Notes: generated from the sequence alone by a model not told the origin. Positions 45,871 through 57,987 are shown, numbered from the stretch's first letter. The stretch: DNA of 64,000 nt from Diphasiastrum complanatum (GCA_029204225.1 CM055109.1:22098422-22162421); one strand, 5' to 3'. Numbers and translations: made by a program.

Positions 45871-46950
45871 CTAAATTGGGTCAACAAAGAACAACTCTTC
45901 GTAGTACCACCGTAGACAACCACCGTTTACGATAGTGTCTAGGAGTGTCCCGTCAAGTGTTTGTAACTGGACTGCACCATTAGAAAATATTTTGTTAATA
46001 ACGTATGGCCCTTCACTTCTGAACTTCAACTTGCCGGGGTGGTTCTTTGATGTATAAAGAAGTACCTGGTCACCTAAATGTAGATCTTTATTGCGCAGGT
46101 GACGGTCATGCCAAGCTTTTTGGCATCATTTGTTAACTAGTCCTGCGTGATAAGATATTAGTCTTGTCTCGCATAATTGGGCTAATGTAAATAGCCTGGT
46201 TTTGACTTGTTGTTCAATTGAAGCTTTTTCACAGAGATCTGTTGAAAAAGCCTCCGTAACTCTTAGCGAAGGTACTAAGAATTCTACGAGCATTACTGCT
46301 TCTTGACCGTATACTAAGTGGAAAGGGGTTACCCACCCAGTGGCTTTCTTTGGGGTGGTGCGGTAAGCCTAGATAGCTGAGAAAAGTTTTGTTTCCCAAT
46401 CAGAGCGATTGGTTTCAACTATCTTGGTTAGAATTTTACAGATCGTCTTGTTAGTTGATTAAGCCTAGCCATTACACATAGTACGGTGTACTTTTTCTGT
46501 GAATGACAAGGTAATGGTGTAGGAATTATCAACGACAACATTTGAAAAATGCGTGTCGCGATCACTAACAAGCTCAATGGGACAGCCAAAACGGGTAATA
46601 ATGTTTTCGTAAAAAAAACGTGCAACTATTTTTGCGTTGGCGTCCTTCGTTGCTCGGGCCTCTACCCACTTAGTGGTGTAATCTGTGGCTATGAGGATGT
46701 ACGAGCTTGGGTATGTTTCGTTGCTAGACTGATGTGTCCAACAAAGTCAATCTCCCACTTATGGAAGGCTTCGCCTTCTATAATGGGAGTCAATGGTGTG
46801 AAGTCTGCTTTGGTATTTTTCTTTGCTCTTTGACAGACATCACATGTTTTAAGAACAACAAACGTGTCTTTAAACAAAGAGGGCCACCACAATCTTGCTC
46901 AAAGGATAGTCTTCGCTGTGGCTTCAGCAGAAATGTGGCCACCTCCAATG
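45871..46950 (-). pseudogene. int: Gypsy A2 integrase
   Basis: Zinc domain: AHEGIGGGHIS (two His, seven apart) and CDVCQRAKKN (two Cys). Core: KWEIDFVGHIS gives the first Asp; the rest of the core (46700-46440) is broken by several shifts and stops, although STPYY and other words match A1. The C-terminal part recovers: KLKFRSEGPYVINKIFSNGA and LDGTLLDTIVNGGCLRRYYE, the DNA-binding SH3-like region, ending near 45875. Compared with A1 the core is worse and the C-terminus better preserved. Confidence 0.8.
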
Positions 46951-47880
46951 CCCTCATGAGCCTGAGATATTATCAGCCATATCTCAGATTCATAAGCACA
47001 TCGTCGAATAATGCCGTCAATGCCCCTTTTGTAAAGTCGTCCCGCAATTAACTGAAAGGGTGCTACTTTTATTAAAAAATTTCTGTTTTCTGTTGTACTC
47101 AGGCCTTCTTTTAGTCGGCCTATTGTGAGGAACTGAGTGATCTCCTCAGCCCATAGGGGTGTGGCATCGATCTGAAAAAGGCATGCATCAGAAAGATCAT
47201 CGTTGACTGGTGTAGTTGGTTTTTCAGCACTTGGTAGTCTGGAAAGGTGATCCACCATGAGATGTTGAGACCCTTTCCGAACGACTATACGGAAATTAAA
47301 TTCCTCCAAAATTAGTAGCCATCGAGCTATTCGTCCCGTCTTATAGGACTTATTAACAATATATAGGAGCGCTTGATGGTCTGTGTAGAAAGTAAAGGTC
47401 TGGCCTAATAAATAATGTCGTAGTTGTTGTACCGCATAGACCATTGCCAATGCTTCTCTCTTGGTAGTGGTATAGTTTACTTCAGCAGACACCAGTTGCC
47501 TAATTAAGAAACATATGGGAAAGTCCTTGCCATACTCGTCCGATTGTGCAAGAAGACCCCCAATGGCATATTTACTTGCGTTAGTAAGCACATGGAGTTC
47601 TTTCGTGTAATTTGGCGAGCGGAGTATGGGAGCCGTTGTGAGTGCTGTCTTCAACTCCTCAAAGGCCTTAATTCGTTCTTCGGTCCAGCGAGGATCTACC
47701 ACAACTAAATAAACGAGACGTGCCTTGCCAGTATAGTCGATTATAAAGATGCGATAGTAGTTCGTATGACCGAGGAAGACATATACTTCCTTCACTGTTG
47801 CAGGTAGGGGCATGTCCATGATAACCTTGATTTTGATGGGTCGTCGGTAGAAATACTGTCCTTTGATATTATATGTCCGA
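46951..47880 (-). pseudogene. Gypsy A2 RNase H and tether
   Basis: One open frame over most of its length: MDMPLPATVKEVYVFLGHTN, RWTEERIKAFEELKTAL, HVLTNASKYAIGGLLAQSDE, YTTTKREALAMVYAVQQLRH, FTFYTDHQALLYIVNKSYKT, IARWLLILEEFNFRIVVRKG and HLSRLPSAEK. The first catalytic Asp is Asn (codon 47580-47582), as in A1. The other acidic residues stand. The tether contains SDACLFQIDATPLWAEEITQ. Together with RT this is the best preserved coding part of the copy. Confidence 0.88.
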
Positions 47881-48685
47881 GTACAACCCCATGGGTGACC
47901 CATATTTGGCATTTGTCAGGGTTTAGTGAGATGCCGAACCTACGACAATGAACGAAGATTTTCTCCAAGGCATCTAGGTGCATAGCAGCGGAAGAATGTA
48001 CACCGAGATCGTCGAGATAAATCTCCACGACCCGATGTAACAGATCTTGAAAGGCTAGTTGCATGACCCGTTGGAATGTTGAGGGAGCGTTACATAAGCC
48101 AAAAGGCATAACGTTATAAGCGTAAACGTCGCTCTCTATGGCAAAAGTCATTTTATGTTTAGCTTTAGGGGCTATTTGAACAAGGAAATAGCCAATGAAT
48201 CCATCCAAGAAGCTGAAAGCTTCAGCAGTTGCCATTTCCTCTAATATTTGGGTCATTAGGGACAAGGGAAAATGGTCTTTCTTCATAACCGCATTAAGGT
48301 TCTTGAGGTCAACACAAATACGAAGCTTGCCTTTTTTCTTGGGTACAACCACAATGGGTGATACCCAATCAGTATGTTGGACTTTATAAATGAAGCCATC
48401 ATCCAGCAATTTCTTAATATCTTCGTCGATCCTCTCACGATAGACTGGGTTATTGCGGTAAGGTTTAGCCCTAACAGGCTTAGCATTGTCGTCTAGAGGA
48501 ATCCGATGTACTACTATTTCAGGGGGTATTCCTTTCATCTCGGTATAATCCCATGCAAATACATCCCTGTATTTGCGTAATAAAATCTCTAGATTAGACA
48601 GTTGGGTTGATGACAAATGTGCACCAACATGAACTATTCGATCTATGTCCTCGTCAGGATCTTTAAGGTTTAGTGGAATTGTCAT
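47881..48685 (-). pseudogene. pol: Gypsy A2 reverse transcriptase with intact YLDD
   Basis: RT copies the element RNA into cDNA. The frame is open for 297 codons: NLKDPDEDIDRIVHVGAHLS, YRDVFAWDYTEMKGIPPEIV, WVSPIVVVPKKKGKLRICVD, FSFLDGFIGYFLVQIAP, MPFGLCNAPSTFQRVM and VEIYLDDLGVHSSAAMH. The YLDD box with both Asp is present, unlike A1. One shift near 47870 leads to RNase H. A TAG at 48743-48745 lies just upstream, so translation from gag would need readthrough. Confidence 0.9.
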
Positions 48686-49985
48686 AGCGGGTCCTTTAAA
48701 GGAATTGGAACTTGGTGTAGGTTCCCGATGTGGCTGCGGTAACTAGATAACAACGTCATCTAGTGTAAAGTCTTTGAACTTCTGTGGAAGATCAAATGGG
48801 TCCACAAAATGCTCTGGGACTTTAGGAATCATTTGAGTTGATTCTTTATCAGACGTGGAAGCTTTGTCTGAGTGTTTGTTGTCTGTCCTCTCTGACAAGG
48901 GCTTGATTGGCTGTTTAAGCTTCGCACGCATCTGTTTTTGTCACTCGGTTAATTTTGTATCAATAATGTTATTTTCTTGTAACCGAGGTTTTTGTGGTTT
49001 TTGAATGGGTGGTGTGTTGTGGCCTCACTTACCATATCATCATTGATTGTATCCCAGACTTCATCGGGATACAGGTCCCAAGTATATACTCCGGTTTTGG
49101 GCCTATATGCTTGTGTGTTTGGTACTTTGGATGTTAGTTGGAAATGAGCCAATGGTCTTGGTGACTTGATTTCCTTAGGAATGACTTTGGACGGATAACG
49201 TTGAGCATCTAGATAGAGGAGTACATGATCGTCATTTCGACATCATCCCTGGAAAGAATACCTTCTTCCGAAACATGGGCAGTAGAGACACTAGGTTCTC
49301 TTGGGCACTAAGCTATAGGAATGGGGTCTATCATCATAAGGGGGATAATGGGTGTGTCAATGTCCGTAGAAGATGGAAGAATATCCACATCTTCTGCAGC
49401 CATTTCGATATGACATCGATTGGAATCCACACAATCCACGGTAGCTAGTGCATGACCCCAATTGATTATGTCCGTGGTTTGTGTATAGTGGCCTTTTGGT
49501 TGGATCGGGACACTATCTGATTCGTCATATGTTGTAGATGAACAATCATTGTATACCTTGGCGGGCTTGACATGGCCGTTTGAGTCAACCGTGACTCATT
49601 TATCGTGGTTGCCAAAGGTAATTTTGCTATTCTTCCAGTCTTGGACAACAACTGCCATCTGGAACCAGGGTGTACCAAGAAGGAGTTTATACGTATTGGC
49701 ATCTTCTGGTAGGTCTAAGATGACACAATTGATGATAAACTTGACACCTGCTATTCGAACTTTTATATTTGATAAATGACCAGCAGGGTCGGTAACTCAT
49801 TGATCAGCCATACGAAGTTTATATCATGGTTGATCGAGGGTATTGAAGCCCCATAACTTTGCCAATGACAAAGCCATTATATTGGCGTCTGATCCGCTAG
49901 TGAGGATAGCAGATACTGCGAGATTATCTTTATAGGACAAGGGTAGTGTGATGCTATTCCCCTTAGCAACACCTATATTCATCAG
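48686..49985 (-). pseudogene. pro: Gypsy A2 protease and spacer
   Basis: Protease active site reads AILTSGSDANIM: the catalytic Asp is Thr (codon 49899-49901), while A1 has Asp. Protease end is YKLLLGTPWFQMA. The TGA at 49824-49826 and the TAG at 48743-48745 match those of A1. The spacer has further private stops and shifts (about 49605, 49310, 49215, 49030). It ends FTLDDVVI before the TAG. Confidence 0.82.
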
Positions 49986-52064
49986 ATTCATAGGAATTTG
50001 AGGAATTTGAGGAATTGCTTTTGGTTTTTGCTGTTCATCAGGAATAGGAGGCAGCTGAAAACTACGATGGATATAACATTGAAGTCCGGTGAAGGATTTG
50101 ATAGCACTATGGAATGGTATTGTGAGTTGAGCTTGCAGGAGGTCAGAAAATACTTCAAGTCCCTGGAGGGATTGCTCCTTTTTCTGTCTGTATGTTCTTC
50201 CTCTCGCAAAAATTCATCTCGAAATTCATTGTATTGCCTTTGTTCCACTTTTGGGTCTGGGTAAACTTTTGGTAATGTGGAGGCCATCAAATGGCTTCCA
50301 TGTGGGTCAGCTGATTGTCCATGGTTTTGCTGCTGTTCTTGTTGTTGGCATTGTGCTCTAGTAAAAACTCCAACAGGTTCGGATGTGATATGACGTGCTG
50401 GAAGGATCCTGTTAGGTTGTTTAGGATAGTCTTTGAAGCTGTGTTTGCGAACACAGTCGAGACATTCTGCATGGTATTGGTTTTTAACTTTACAGTCAGC
50501 CATGAAATGTCATGTTCCGTCATAGATAAAGCAGCGGTTCTCATGGGTCCGGTGGCGATAGCATAACCATCTTGGATGGCAACCTGAGTTGGGTCTTCTT
50601 GTGGTGTGGAATACTCAGCTTGTTTGCACGAGCATGAGTTGTCGGGTTGATACTGGTGATGGCTAGATGATGGAATTGATGTATCATGATGATATGATTG
50701 AACGTAGGAGTTTTCTACCAGGTGTGTGTGTGTAGACTCTCGAGGATGTCTATTTTTTTGTGCTCCTAGATCCTGTTGTCCTTGTGGTGGTGGTCCTAAG
50801 AGTGCCAGCTGTTGTTGAGGTTGATGTCTAGGTTGTCTGGGCAACTCTTGTATATGGATTTGGTTGTTTTGTGGTGGATAGGACGTGTGTTGTTGCTGTA
50901 AAACAAATGGTTGTCGAGGAGGTTGATAATGTCCTCCTGACTGATTGTGAGGCTGATTCCTCGGGTTATAGTAGCAATAAAGGGAGGTATGCCCCATAAA
51001 GTCACAAATTTCACATTTGATCAAGGAGGTATCTGGGACCGGTTGGTATGAAGGGCACTCATTGCCAGTGTGTGTACCTCGGCAGTGAGGGCACCACGTG
51101 TTCTCTCATCTATGATGGATTTGGCCAGTGGGTAACTGACCTGGCATTGAACTTTGGATAGACTTAAGAGTGTTTTGAAACTCTTTTGTGAGTTTCTCCA
51201 TCTGTTGTTGGTGTTGCTGATTAAGCAACTCCATCTGTGTTTTCCATAACTGTTCTTGTGTGTCATCGTTTGGTAGAGCTTCTTGGACAACACGATGTGC
51301 TGTCCGTTCTCGTGGTTCCTCAATATCTGAGCCCTCGTCTTCTTCTCGAATGGCATTAGACATGGCTTGTTTCAATGATGTATATTCATCATTGGAACGA
51401 AGTTCACGTCTGATCCATCGGGGAAGTCCAACAAGGAACCAAATGATGAGCATGGACTCGGTAGGTTGCTCTTGTACCTGACTTTTTAGTTGTTTAAATA
51501 GTTCGATATAGTCACATACTTTTTCGTCTTTTATCATTTTGATATTACTTAGTTTGACAAAAGGACTTTCTATCAAGCGAAAAGGCTTGAACCGTCTTTC
51601 AAGAGTAACCAGTCACGTTTATCGTTACGATCAAGGTTAAAAAACCACTCTCGTGCATGATCGATCATGGTCATCGAGAAGAGCTGTACCATGGCCTCTA
51701 GTGATGTCTCGCCGTAGACGTCACAGGCGTTCTCAAAGACTTGGAGAAATATCTGAGGATCAGTGTTATCATCATACTTAGATAAGTCTAGCTTTGGGGT
51801 CCTTTTTTCAGTACATGGAATATTATTTGCAAAAGCTCTATTTAAGTGAGCTCTTGCATGGGATGATTCGGCAACATGGAATTGTGGTTGTTCGTATGGA
51901 GCTTCATAACGTGTAGGTTCCCATCTGTCAAATGGGTTTGTGGATGGCTCTTGGACTTGGGATTTCATCCTGAAATACCTGTTAAATCGAGCCTGTTCGG
52001 TAGATGGGGAGACCATCTCTGGTGGATAGTCCTCTGTAGTATGCGGATTGTTAGGGTGATCCAT
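49986..52064 (-). pseudogene. gag: Gypsy A2 gag with several Cys/His boxes
   Basis: ATG at 52064 follows the leader repeats: MDHPNNPHTTEDYPPEMV. The capsid-type domain shows PKLDLSKYDDNTDPQIFLQV, HAREWFFNLDRNDKRDWLLL, and after a shift near 51580 IKDEKVCDYIELFKQLKSQV and MLIIWFLVGLPRWIRREL. A Gln-rich coil (QMELLNQQHQQQMEKLTKEF) precedes the nucleocapsid. Boxes are CPHCRGTHTGNEC (about 51085), CEICDFMGHTSLYC (about 51015), a damaged third box near 50525 and CLDCVRKHSFKDYP near 50450. A TGA at 51106-51108 separates capsid from nucleocapsid in one frame. The Pro/Gln-rich linker between boxes two and three is about 130 codons. Confidence 0.85.
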
Positions 52065-52239
52065 GACAGCTCGTAGAGTGTCGTAAAATTGTGAAAATAA
52101 ACTCGTGCACTCTGATTATGGTGGATACGGTTGTCGGAATGCAGTTATTGTGGTCTGTTATGGGTTGATTTCGGTTTGGGATGGTCGATGGAGGTCGTTG
52201 AAGGCCGTAAACCATAATATTGCGGTCTACTGCAGTTTG

Positions 52240-52880
52240 CGACGGTCAAGGACGGATGTGCATCGGTCAAAAATTGAGTGAGGCTCCGGCTTCGGTTGCA
52301 ATTTGACAGGGGTCCAGCTCCGGTTGAGATTGAAAGTAGGCCGTCGGTTGAGAGGTGACTGTGGCCTCCGGTTGAGATTCAAGAGCAGTGTTCCGGTTGA
52401 GATTTGAGCAGAGTGCTTTGGTTGAGATTTGAAAAGAGTGCTCCGGTCGAGATCTAAACAGAGTGTTCCGGTTGAGATCTGAGGAGAGTTCTTCGGTTGA
52501 GATTTGAACGAAATGCTTCGGTCAAGAGCTGACAGAAGTGCTTCGGTCAAGATCTGAACAGAGTGCTTCGGTCGAGATTGGACTGAACACTCCGGTTGAG
52601 ATGTGAGCGAAATGCTCTGGTTGAGAGGTGATGGCAGTGCTCCGGTCGAGTTTTTTACTGAGCTCTCCAGTTGAGATGCGATCGAAATGCTCCGGTTGAG
52701 AATTGATGCCAGTGCTCCGGTCGAGTTTTTTTACTGAGAACTCTGGTTAAGGTGCGAAAGAAATGCTTTGGTTGAGAATTGATGGCAGTTCTTTGGTCGA
52801 GTTTGGACTGAGCACTCCAGTTGAAATTTGGACTGAAGGGTCCGGTTGAGATGTGACGGTTTCCTTCGGTCGAGATGTCA
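52240..52880 (-). repeat. Leader tandem repeats of gypsy A2
   Basis: About 24 diverged units of roughly 26 bp with the core TCTCAACCGGAGC or TCTCGACCGAAGC on the minus strand, between the truncated left end and gag. Equivalent in place and sequence to 1501-1875 in A1. Between 52065 and 52240 the motif decays to GACCGCAAT-like words. Confidence 0.87.
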
Positions 52881-52960
52881 AAGAGATGTTCGTTCTAATG
52901 TTGAGTTATGACTCCATTCAAGTTTTGAACAATTAGCGGTGGTTGAGTTGTAAACTCCTA

Positions 52961-54345
52961 CAAAATGACAAAGATTCTGGAGCTAGTGCACTCTGACATC
53001 TGTGGACCATTCAACGTGATCTCAGTAGGAGGTTCAAAGTATTACATAACTTTCATTGATGATTATAGCAAATTTGCCGGAGTGTATTTCATTTAGAATA
53101 AATCTGAAGCACTTGATAAATTCACAGAATATGTGAATTGGATAGAAAGATGCACAAGCAACAAAGTGAAGCAGATCAGAACAGATCGAGGTGGCAAATA
53201 CGTCTCAAACCGCTTCACTGACTTTTGCAATGATCGTGGCATCATTCACAGAAGAACTGCAGCCTACACACCGCAGCACAATGGTGTTGCTGAACGAAAG
53301 AACGAGACCCTAATGGAAGCAGCCAGATGCATGATGGCCTACTCAAAAGCTCCAAGGGCACTATGGGCTGAAGCAGTAGCTACAGCCGCATACATCCAGA
53401 ATAGAACAGACAAGTTTGGTGTTCTTCACACAACACCACATGAGCTACGGTGGGGTAGAAAGCCCAACCTATCTCATGTCAGAATCTTTGGCTGTGTAGC
53501 TTATACACATATTCCTGATAAGCTTCGAAAGAAGCTTGATGAGAAAGCCGAGCAGGGATTTCTGGTAGGTTATGACAACAATTCGTCATACTGCAGAGTC
53601 TACATGCTAGACACAAACACCATTGAAAACAATGAGAGACGTCAGATTCGATGAGAGCAGGACAATGGCCAATGACGATCCTGTCAGTTACAAAGTTCTG
53701 GAGAGACAGTACTATGACCTACCGCCAACGACAGAGGGAGCAGAGTACAAACACAAAAACAAAGATTTTTGAGTCGTCTCCCATCTGAACAACGAATCTG
53801 ACGAAGAAAGATTCTAGAGGCAACCTGCTGCCGCAGTTCCTGTAAACCAAAATGGATCCGGACCAAGCAGAGCAGACAATGGCAAAGGCATAGATCTCCC
53901 AGAAGGTCGACAAGACCACGAAGACTAGATCAATTTAAATTGATCCCTTGAAGTTACATCAACTCCAAAACTAGATGCTCAAAAATTTTCGATTCAAGTT
54001 TCTTCTACCACTCGAGAATGACAAAGCTTTAGTCGAAGAAGAACTTGCCTAGTTGAAGGAGTTATCCGTTGACACTATTCAAATCTGTACAGGGCCAGAT
54101 GCTCGTGATGAATACCTATAGGCTCTGGAAAAGATTGAGAACTGTTGAATTAGCTCCAGTAAACACAAATCTGTTTGGGAGCTACTGATCATCTTGCATA
54201 TGCTCCAGAAAGAAGTCGCTGATCTGAAGCAGCAACTAGAAGACCAAAAGCTCACTATCAATATTCACTCTCAGAATGTTGCTGAGGTGCTGCCTAGGAT
54301 GAAACAAACAATCAGAAAAATCAGTCAAAGAGCCTTAAAAAGAGA
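52961..54345 (+). pseudogene. Copia integrase and linker fragment, family G
   Basis: KMTKILELVHSDICGPF gives the first Asp, then KYYITFIDDYSKFAGVYF, a stop at 53094-53096, IRTDRGGKYVSNRF (second Asp), YTPQHNGVAERKNETLMEAA (Glu), ALWAEAVATAAYIQNRTD and IFGCVAYTHIPDKLRKKLDE. The catalytic triad survives. A frame change at about 53640 leads into the linker (VSYKVLERQYYDLPPTTEG) and then decay. A coil-like frame at 54194-54345 is of unknown origin. The left border touches the A2 leader, the right border a copia LTR. This family differs from F. Confidence 0.82.
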
Positions 54346-54349
54346 GTAT

Positions 54350-54807
54350 AAACCATATCTTAGAGAGAGAATAGAGGTAATTCCAACTCATGTAGAGAGA
54401 GAAGAAATAACAAGCAAATCTCACAAAAAAGTTTGACTCAAAAACTCAACTTACATAATGATCATAAGGAGAAGTACATATAGAGTTTGTGGAGATCTCT
54501 CCTTGCATCCTATGGGACCCCTAATCATAGTCTCTTGCATTCTATTGGACCCCTAATCATAGCTTCTTCAATTCTATTGGACCCCTAATCATAGCCTCCT
54601 AATTCTATTGGACCTGTAATGAGGATCTCTTGATTCCTATTGGACCCCTTGACCAAGGCCGACCCTTTGACTTCATCACTCTTCAAATTGTATTGTCACA
54701 AGTGTCAAGACCCTATTCATATGCCTATCTAGTTCGAGATTACATCATGACTCATTTTTGGCTCAATAGAGGCATTACATGTGGACATTGCCAATTTGCC
54801 ATCTATG
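54350..54807 (-). repeat. Truncated 3' LTR of the deleted copia
   Basis: Matches 56340-56797 of the 5' LTR. Lacks the first 175 bp or so and the last 200. It contains the same five-unit, about 32-bp repeat (54501-54648) built on CTATTGGACCCCTAATCATA. Gag joins it directly at about 54808. Confidence 0.82.
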
Positions 54808-55380
54808 CCTTCTCATGCCTTGATTCTTTAGCCATTAGCACTCCTTGCAAAGCCTCCAAAGTAGCTGGCTCCTCCTTGATGGCATAGGATTGGACAAGAT
54901 TCTTATACTCATCTCTCAAGCCATTAAGTATGACTTGGACTAGCTCACTTTGATTTATGGATCCTCCAATAAAAGCAAGCTCCCTATGAGTATCTTTCAC
55001 TCTCAACAATTAGTGGCACTCTCATCACTCTTTTGAGAACTTTGAAAGATCTGATTTCTAAGAGTGAGGAGCCTAGAGGTATTTTTGGCTTCATAAATAG
55101 CTTTGAGAAAATCCCAAGCTTGCTTGGCCGAGTTGCAATCACCAATCTCTCTCAAAATCTCATTAGAGACATTCATCTTGATAAAGTGGAGAGCCATCCT
55201 AGCTCTCTTCTTGTACTTTTGTACTTCTTGAAGGACTTGAGGCTCCTCCTCAATCCCAAGTACAATGTCCATCACATCTTGGAGTATCAAGATTGACTCC
55301 ATTCTAACCTTCCAAATAGAATAGTTGGAGGTAGATAGTTTTTCACTAGATTCCAATAGGTAGGAATCCATAGATGCCAT
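54808..55380 (-). pseudogene. gag: Copia gag of the deleted element, family F-like
   Basis: ATG at 55380 opens MASMDSYLLESSEKLSTSNY, SIWKVRMESILILQDVMDIV, LHFIKMNVSNEILREIGDCN, FLKAIYEAKNTSRLLTLRNQ, then after a stop GSINQSELVQVILNGLRDEY and SLEAL-type end. This is the copia gag domain, clearly related to the plus-strand gag at 33710. The first 125 codons are uninterrupted. Knuckle, protease, integrase and RT are absent; sequence passes into the LTR at 54807. Confidence 0.84.
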
Positions 55381-56122
55381 GTAATAGTTAAGACTCCTTG
55401 TAATGAGACACTAAAATGTTGCTCTCTCTCACTATAGGATCCTTGAAAGGTGTACTACCAACTCCTATGCAAGATCTTGCAACAAAGTGAGATATGGACC
55501 TCACTAGCTTTTCCAATCTCTCTTAATCTAGATCACTCTCACATCAATTGATTAAGTATGGGCTAAGTTTGGGTCAAGCTATATTTGGCACATGTGAAAC
55601 ACTCCAAGAATTCACAAATCACTCAAATACAAGCCAATTGTATGAAAGAATGTGGCTATGACCTCAAATTAATACCTAGCTCTCAAGAAAGTGTGATTGG
55701 CAAGCCTAGAAGTGAGATTTTTGATCAAACAAGCATAAGAGAGTCATAAATAAAAGTTTCCAACCAGGTTGGGTGCCCTACCCACCTTGATTCAATTGAC
55801 TATAACTTTTGATTGGGAGATTTAATCACTATGAAGTCAATGACTACACAAACTAGACTCAAATACCTTTCAACTAGCTATCAAGCACCAAATTTGGCTC
55901 ACACATGGAAGAGAACTAAAGGACTGAATTTGGCTGTCCTTTACACATGTTTGAGCAGAAAAATCCGTACAATGTTAGAAATGTTTCAATCCTTATGATA
56001 ATGAACCATTTTGATCAAGAAATGCTTGAGATAGCATGGGAGATGCAAACTAGTCTCTCTAGATCTAGATTTTCAAGAAAATTTTGAACCTTTGGATGAA
56101 ACGAGCATCAAACACTTAGGTA
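55381..56122 (-). other. Leader of the deleted copia
   Basis: About 740 bp between the primer site and gag. No open frame of note and no recognisable motif. The length is compatible with a packaging leader. Confidence 0.55.
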
Positions 56123-56135
56123 GGCTCTGATACCA
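56123..56135 (-). other. Copia primer binding site (initiator tRNA-Met)
   Basis: Minus strand TGGTATCAGAGCC directly follows LTR end TTTTACA. Perfect standard copia site. Confidence 0.92.
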
Positions 56136-56973
56136 TGTAAAATTTCACATGTTTGGGAATGCCCTAAAGTGTGATTGATCTCCTAAGAAATCTTGTGCAC
56201 TTGCCAATGGATTCTAGATTGATTTCCAAGATCTAGATCAAGAAGCAAGGCATAGAGGCAAATGATGGATGCAGTAGTTGATAACCAAAGTTCATACACA
56301 TGAAGAGAAAAACTTCTTGAAAAAACAAAGGAAAATTAAGCTCCTCTCCTCGGGTAGAGAGAGAATAGAGCTAATTCCAACTTGTGTAGAGAGAGAGAAG
56401 AGACAACAAGCAAATCTCACCAAAACGTTTGACTCAAAAACTCAACTTACATAATGATCATAAGGAGAAGTACATATAGAATTTGTGGAGATCCCTCCTT
56501 GCATCCTATTGGACCCCTAGTCATAGCCTCTTGCATTCTATTGGACCACTAATCATAGCTTCTTCAATTCTATTGGACCCCTAACCATAGCCTCCTTAAT
56601 TCTATTGGACCTCTAATGAGGATCTCTTGATTCCTATTGGACCCCTTGACCAAGTTGACTTCATCACTCTTCAAATCGTATTGTCACAAGTGTCAAGACC
56701 CTATTCATACGCCTATCTAGCTCGAGATTACATCATGACTCATTTTTGGCTCAATAGAGGCACTACATGTGGACATTGACAATTTGCCATCTATGCCAAT
56801 TTTTGGCCCTATCATAACTCTACACAAAGAAGCTTGTCCTAAAAACTTAGAAGATCCCTAAAGCTATGATAAACTATTTTACACATGTGGGAACATGATC
56901 TACACATGTGAAATGTCCTTTCAAACATAAAAGACATAAAATTGCCAAGCTAGATTTTTGCCAATTTTTCACA
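56136..56973 (-). repeat. 5' LTR of the deleted copia
   Basis: Begins TGTGAAAAATTGG (56973) and ends TTTTACA (56136), 838 bp. An internal repeat of five about 32-bp units lies at 56497-56645. A GA/CT-rich patch lies near 56350-56400. Agrees with the fragment at 54350-54807 with modest divergence. Confidence 0.82.
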
Positions 56974-57987
56974 GACCAACTAAGCATAGAACAGAAGGGT
57001 TGTCTATGTTGGACCATAATCTAGGGTAAATTTAAAGTTTTGCCATTCAGGTCAGTTGAGTTGTACATAGGTTCAACCTCCATGTATGCTTTAGAATACA
57101 CTAGAATAAAAGAATATCAATTTTTGAAGCACGACGATACAAAGCAAAGGTTTTGGAGGAGGCATGCACAATTTAAATTGCTTTTACCTACAACTTGTGC
57201 AAATATGGAAGAATTCGACAACGCAAGTCTTTTGCTGAACATCAATATGGCGTATCTAGAGCTATATGATTTATATATCGACTGGGAGCACAACTTTTCT
57301 CACTACTTTGCAGAAATCAAGCACAATTTATAGGATCGAAGCAAGTCTTGTGAATATAAATCATTTTGTACTAATACATATTGGCAGTTTGGAACATTTG
57401 CAGCAAAGACTTTATTTTTTGTTCAGAACTTATTTGTAAAGTGTAAATTTTTATAGTTTTCATCTCGTCTGTTCAAACAAATTACACTACAAAAAGATTC
57501 TGAAAAAGACTTCCAACTAGTACAAGAACTATTTGATGGAACTTTACTTCTTGTAAAGTTAGCAGGATTTGGCAATTTACCTATCAGAAGATATACACGA
57601 GCAAAAGAAGACATATTATTGCTCGAGTGTCAACGAGATTTGGAAATGGCACAACAATAATATGATGATTTGAATAGAGTGTAGATATTTCTTTCCAACT
57701 CTTGTATATGTTGATGATTATGTGATGCTGAGTTCTCATATTTGAATGATGTTCGAAGAGAATTCAAACTTGATGTTTGTTCAAACACAATTCGAATCAA
57801 CCCACTCAAAATCCGATTTTGAAACCAAACATAAAGGTGATATATTCAACACCTGAAGAAATATCTTTACATTTGACCTAACAAATATTTAAGAGGAGGA
57901 TTATTTGATGACACAAAAGTATTCTTTTCTAACGAACGAACAATTCTTGAACAGAAGATTATATGTTCACAAGGACATTTCACATTT
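56974..57987 (+). other. 3' internal region of gypsy C, unrecognised
   Basis: Open stretches on the plus strand include 57040-57333 (MPFRSVELYIGSTSMYAL; MAYLELYDLYIDWEHNF) and a segment near 57510-57660 (VQELFDGTLLLVKLAGFGNL; ECQRDLEMAQQ). They could be one broken coding region just before the polypurine tract, where Athila elements carry an envelope-position ORF. I recognise no domain. Stops are frequent after 57660. Confidence 0.35.

Larger units (their letters stand above)
39568..52950 (-). mobile_element. Gypsy A2, long element with 3' ORF; 5' LTR missing
   Basis: Minus-strand order is leader repeats (52880-52240), gag (52064), protease, spacer, RT, RNase H, integrase (to 45880), second repeat block (45500-44181), 3' ORF (44140-40530), LTR (40512-39568). 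No LTR lies between the integrase and the 3' ORF, and the LTR at 39568-40512 matches the LTR remnant in front of A1, which supports one element of about 13.4 kb plus a lost 5' LTR. The right border near 52950 runs into a copia integrase piece. An alternative is a gypsy copy followed by a separate related element. Confidence 0.65.
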
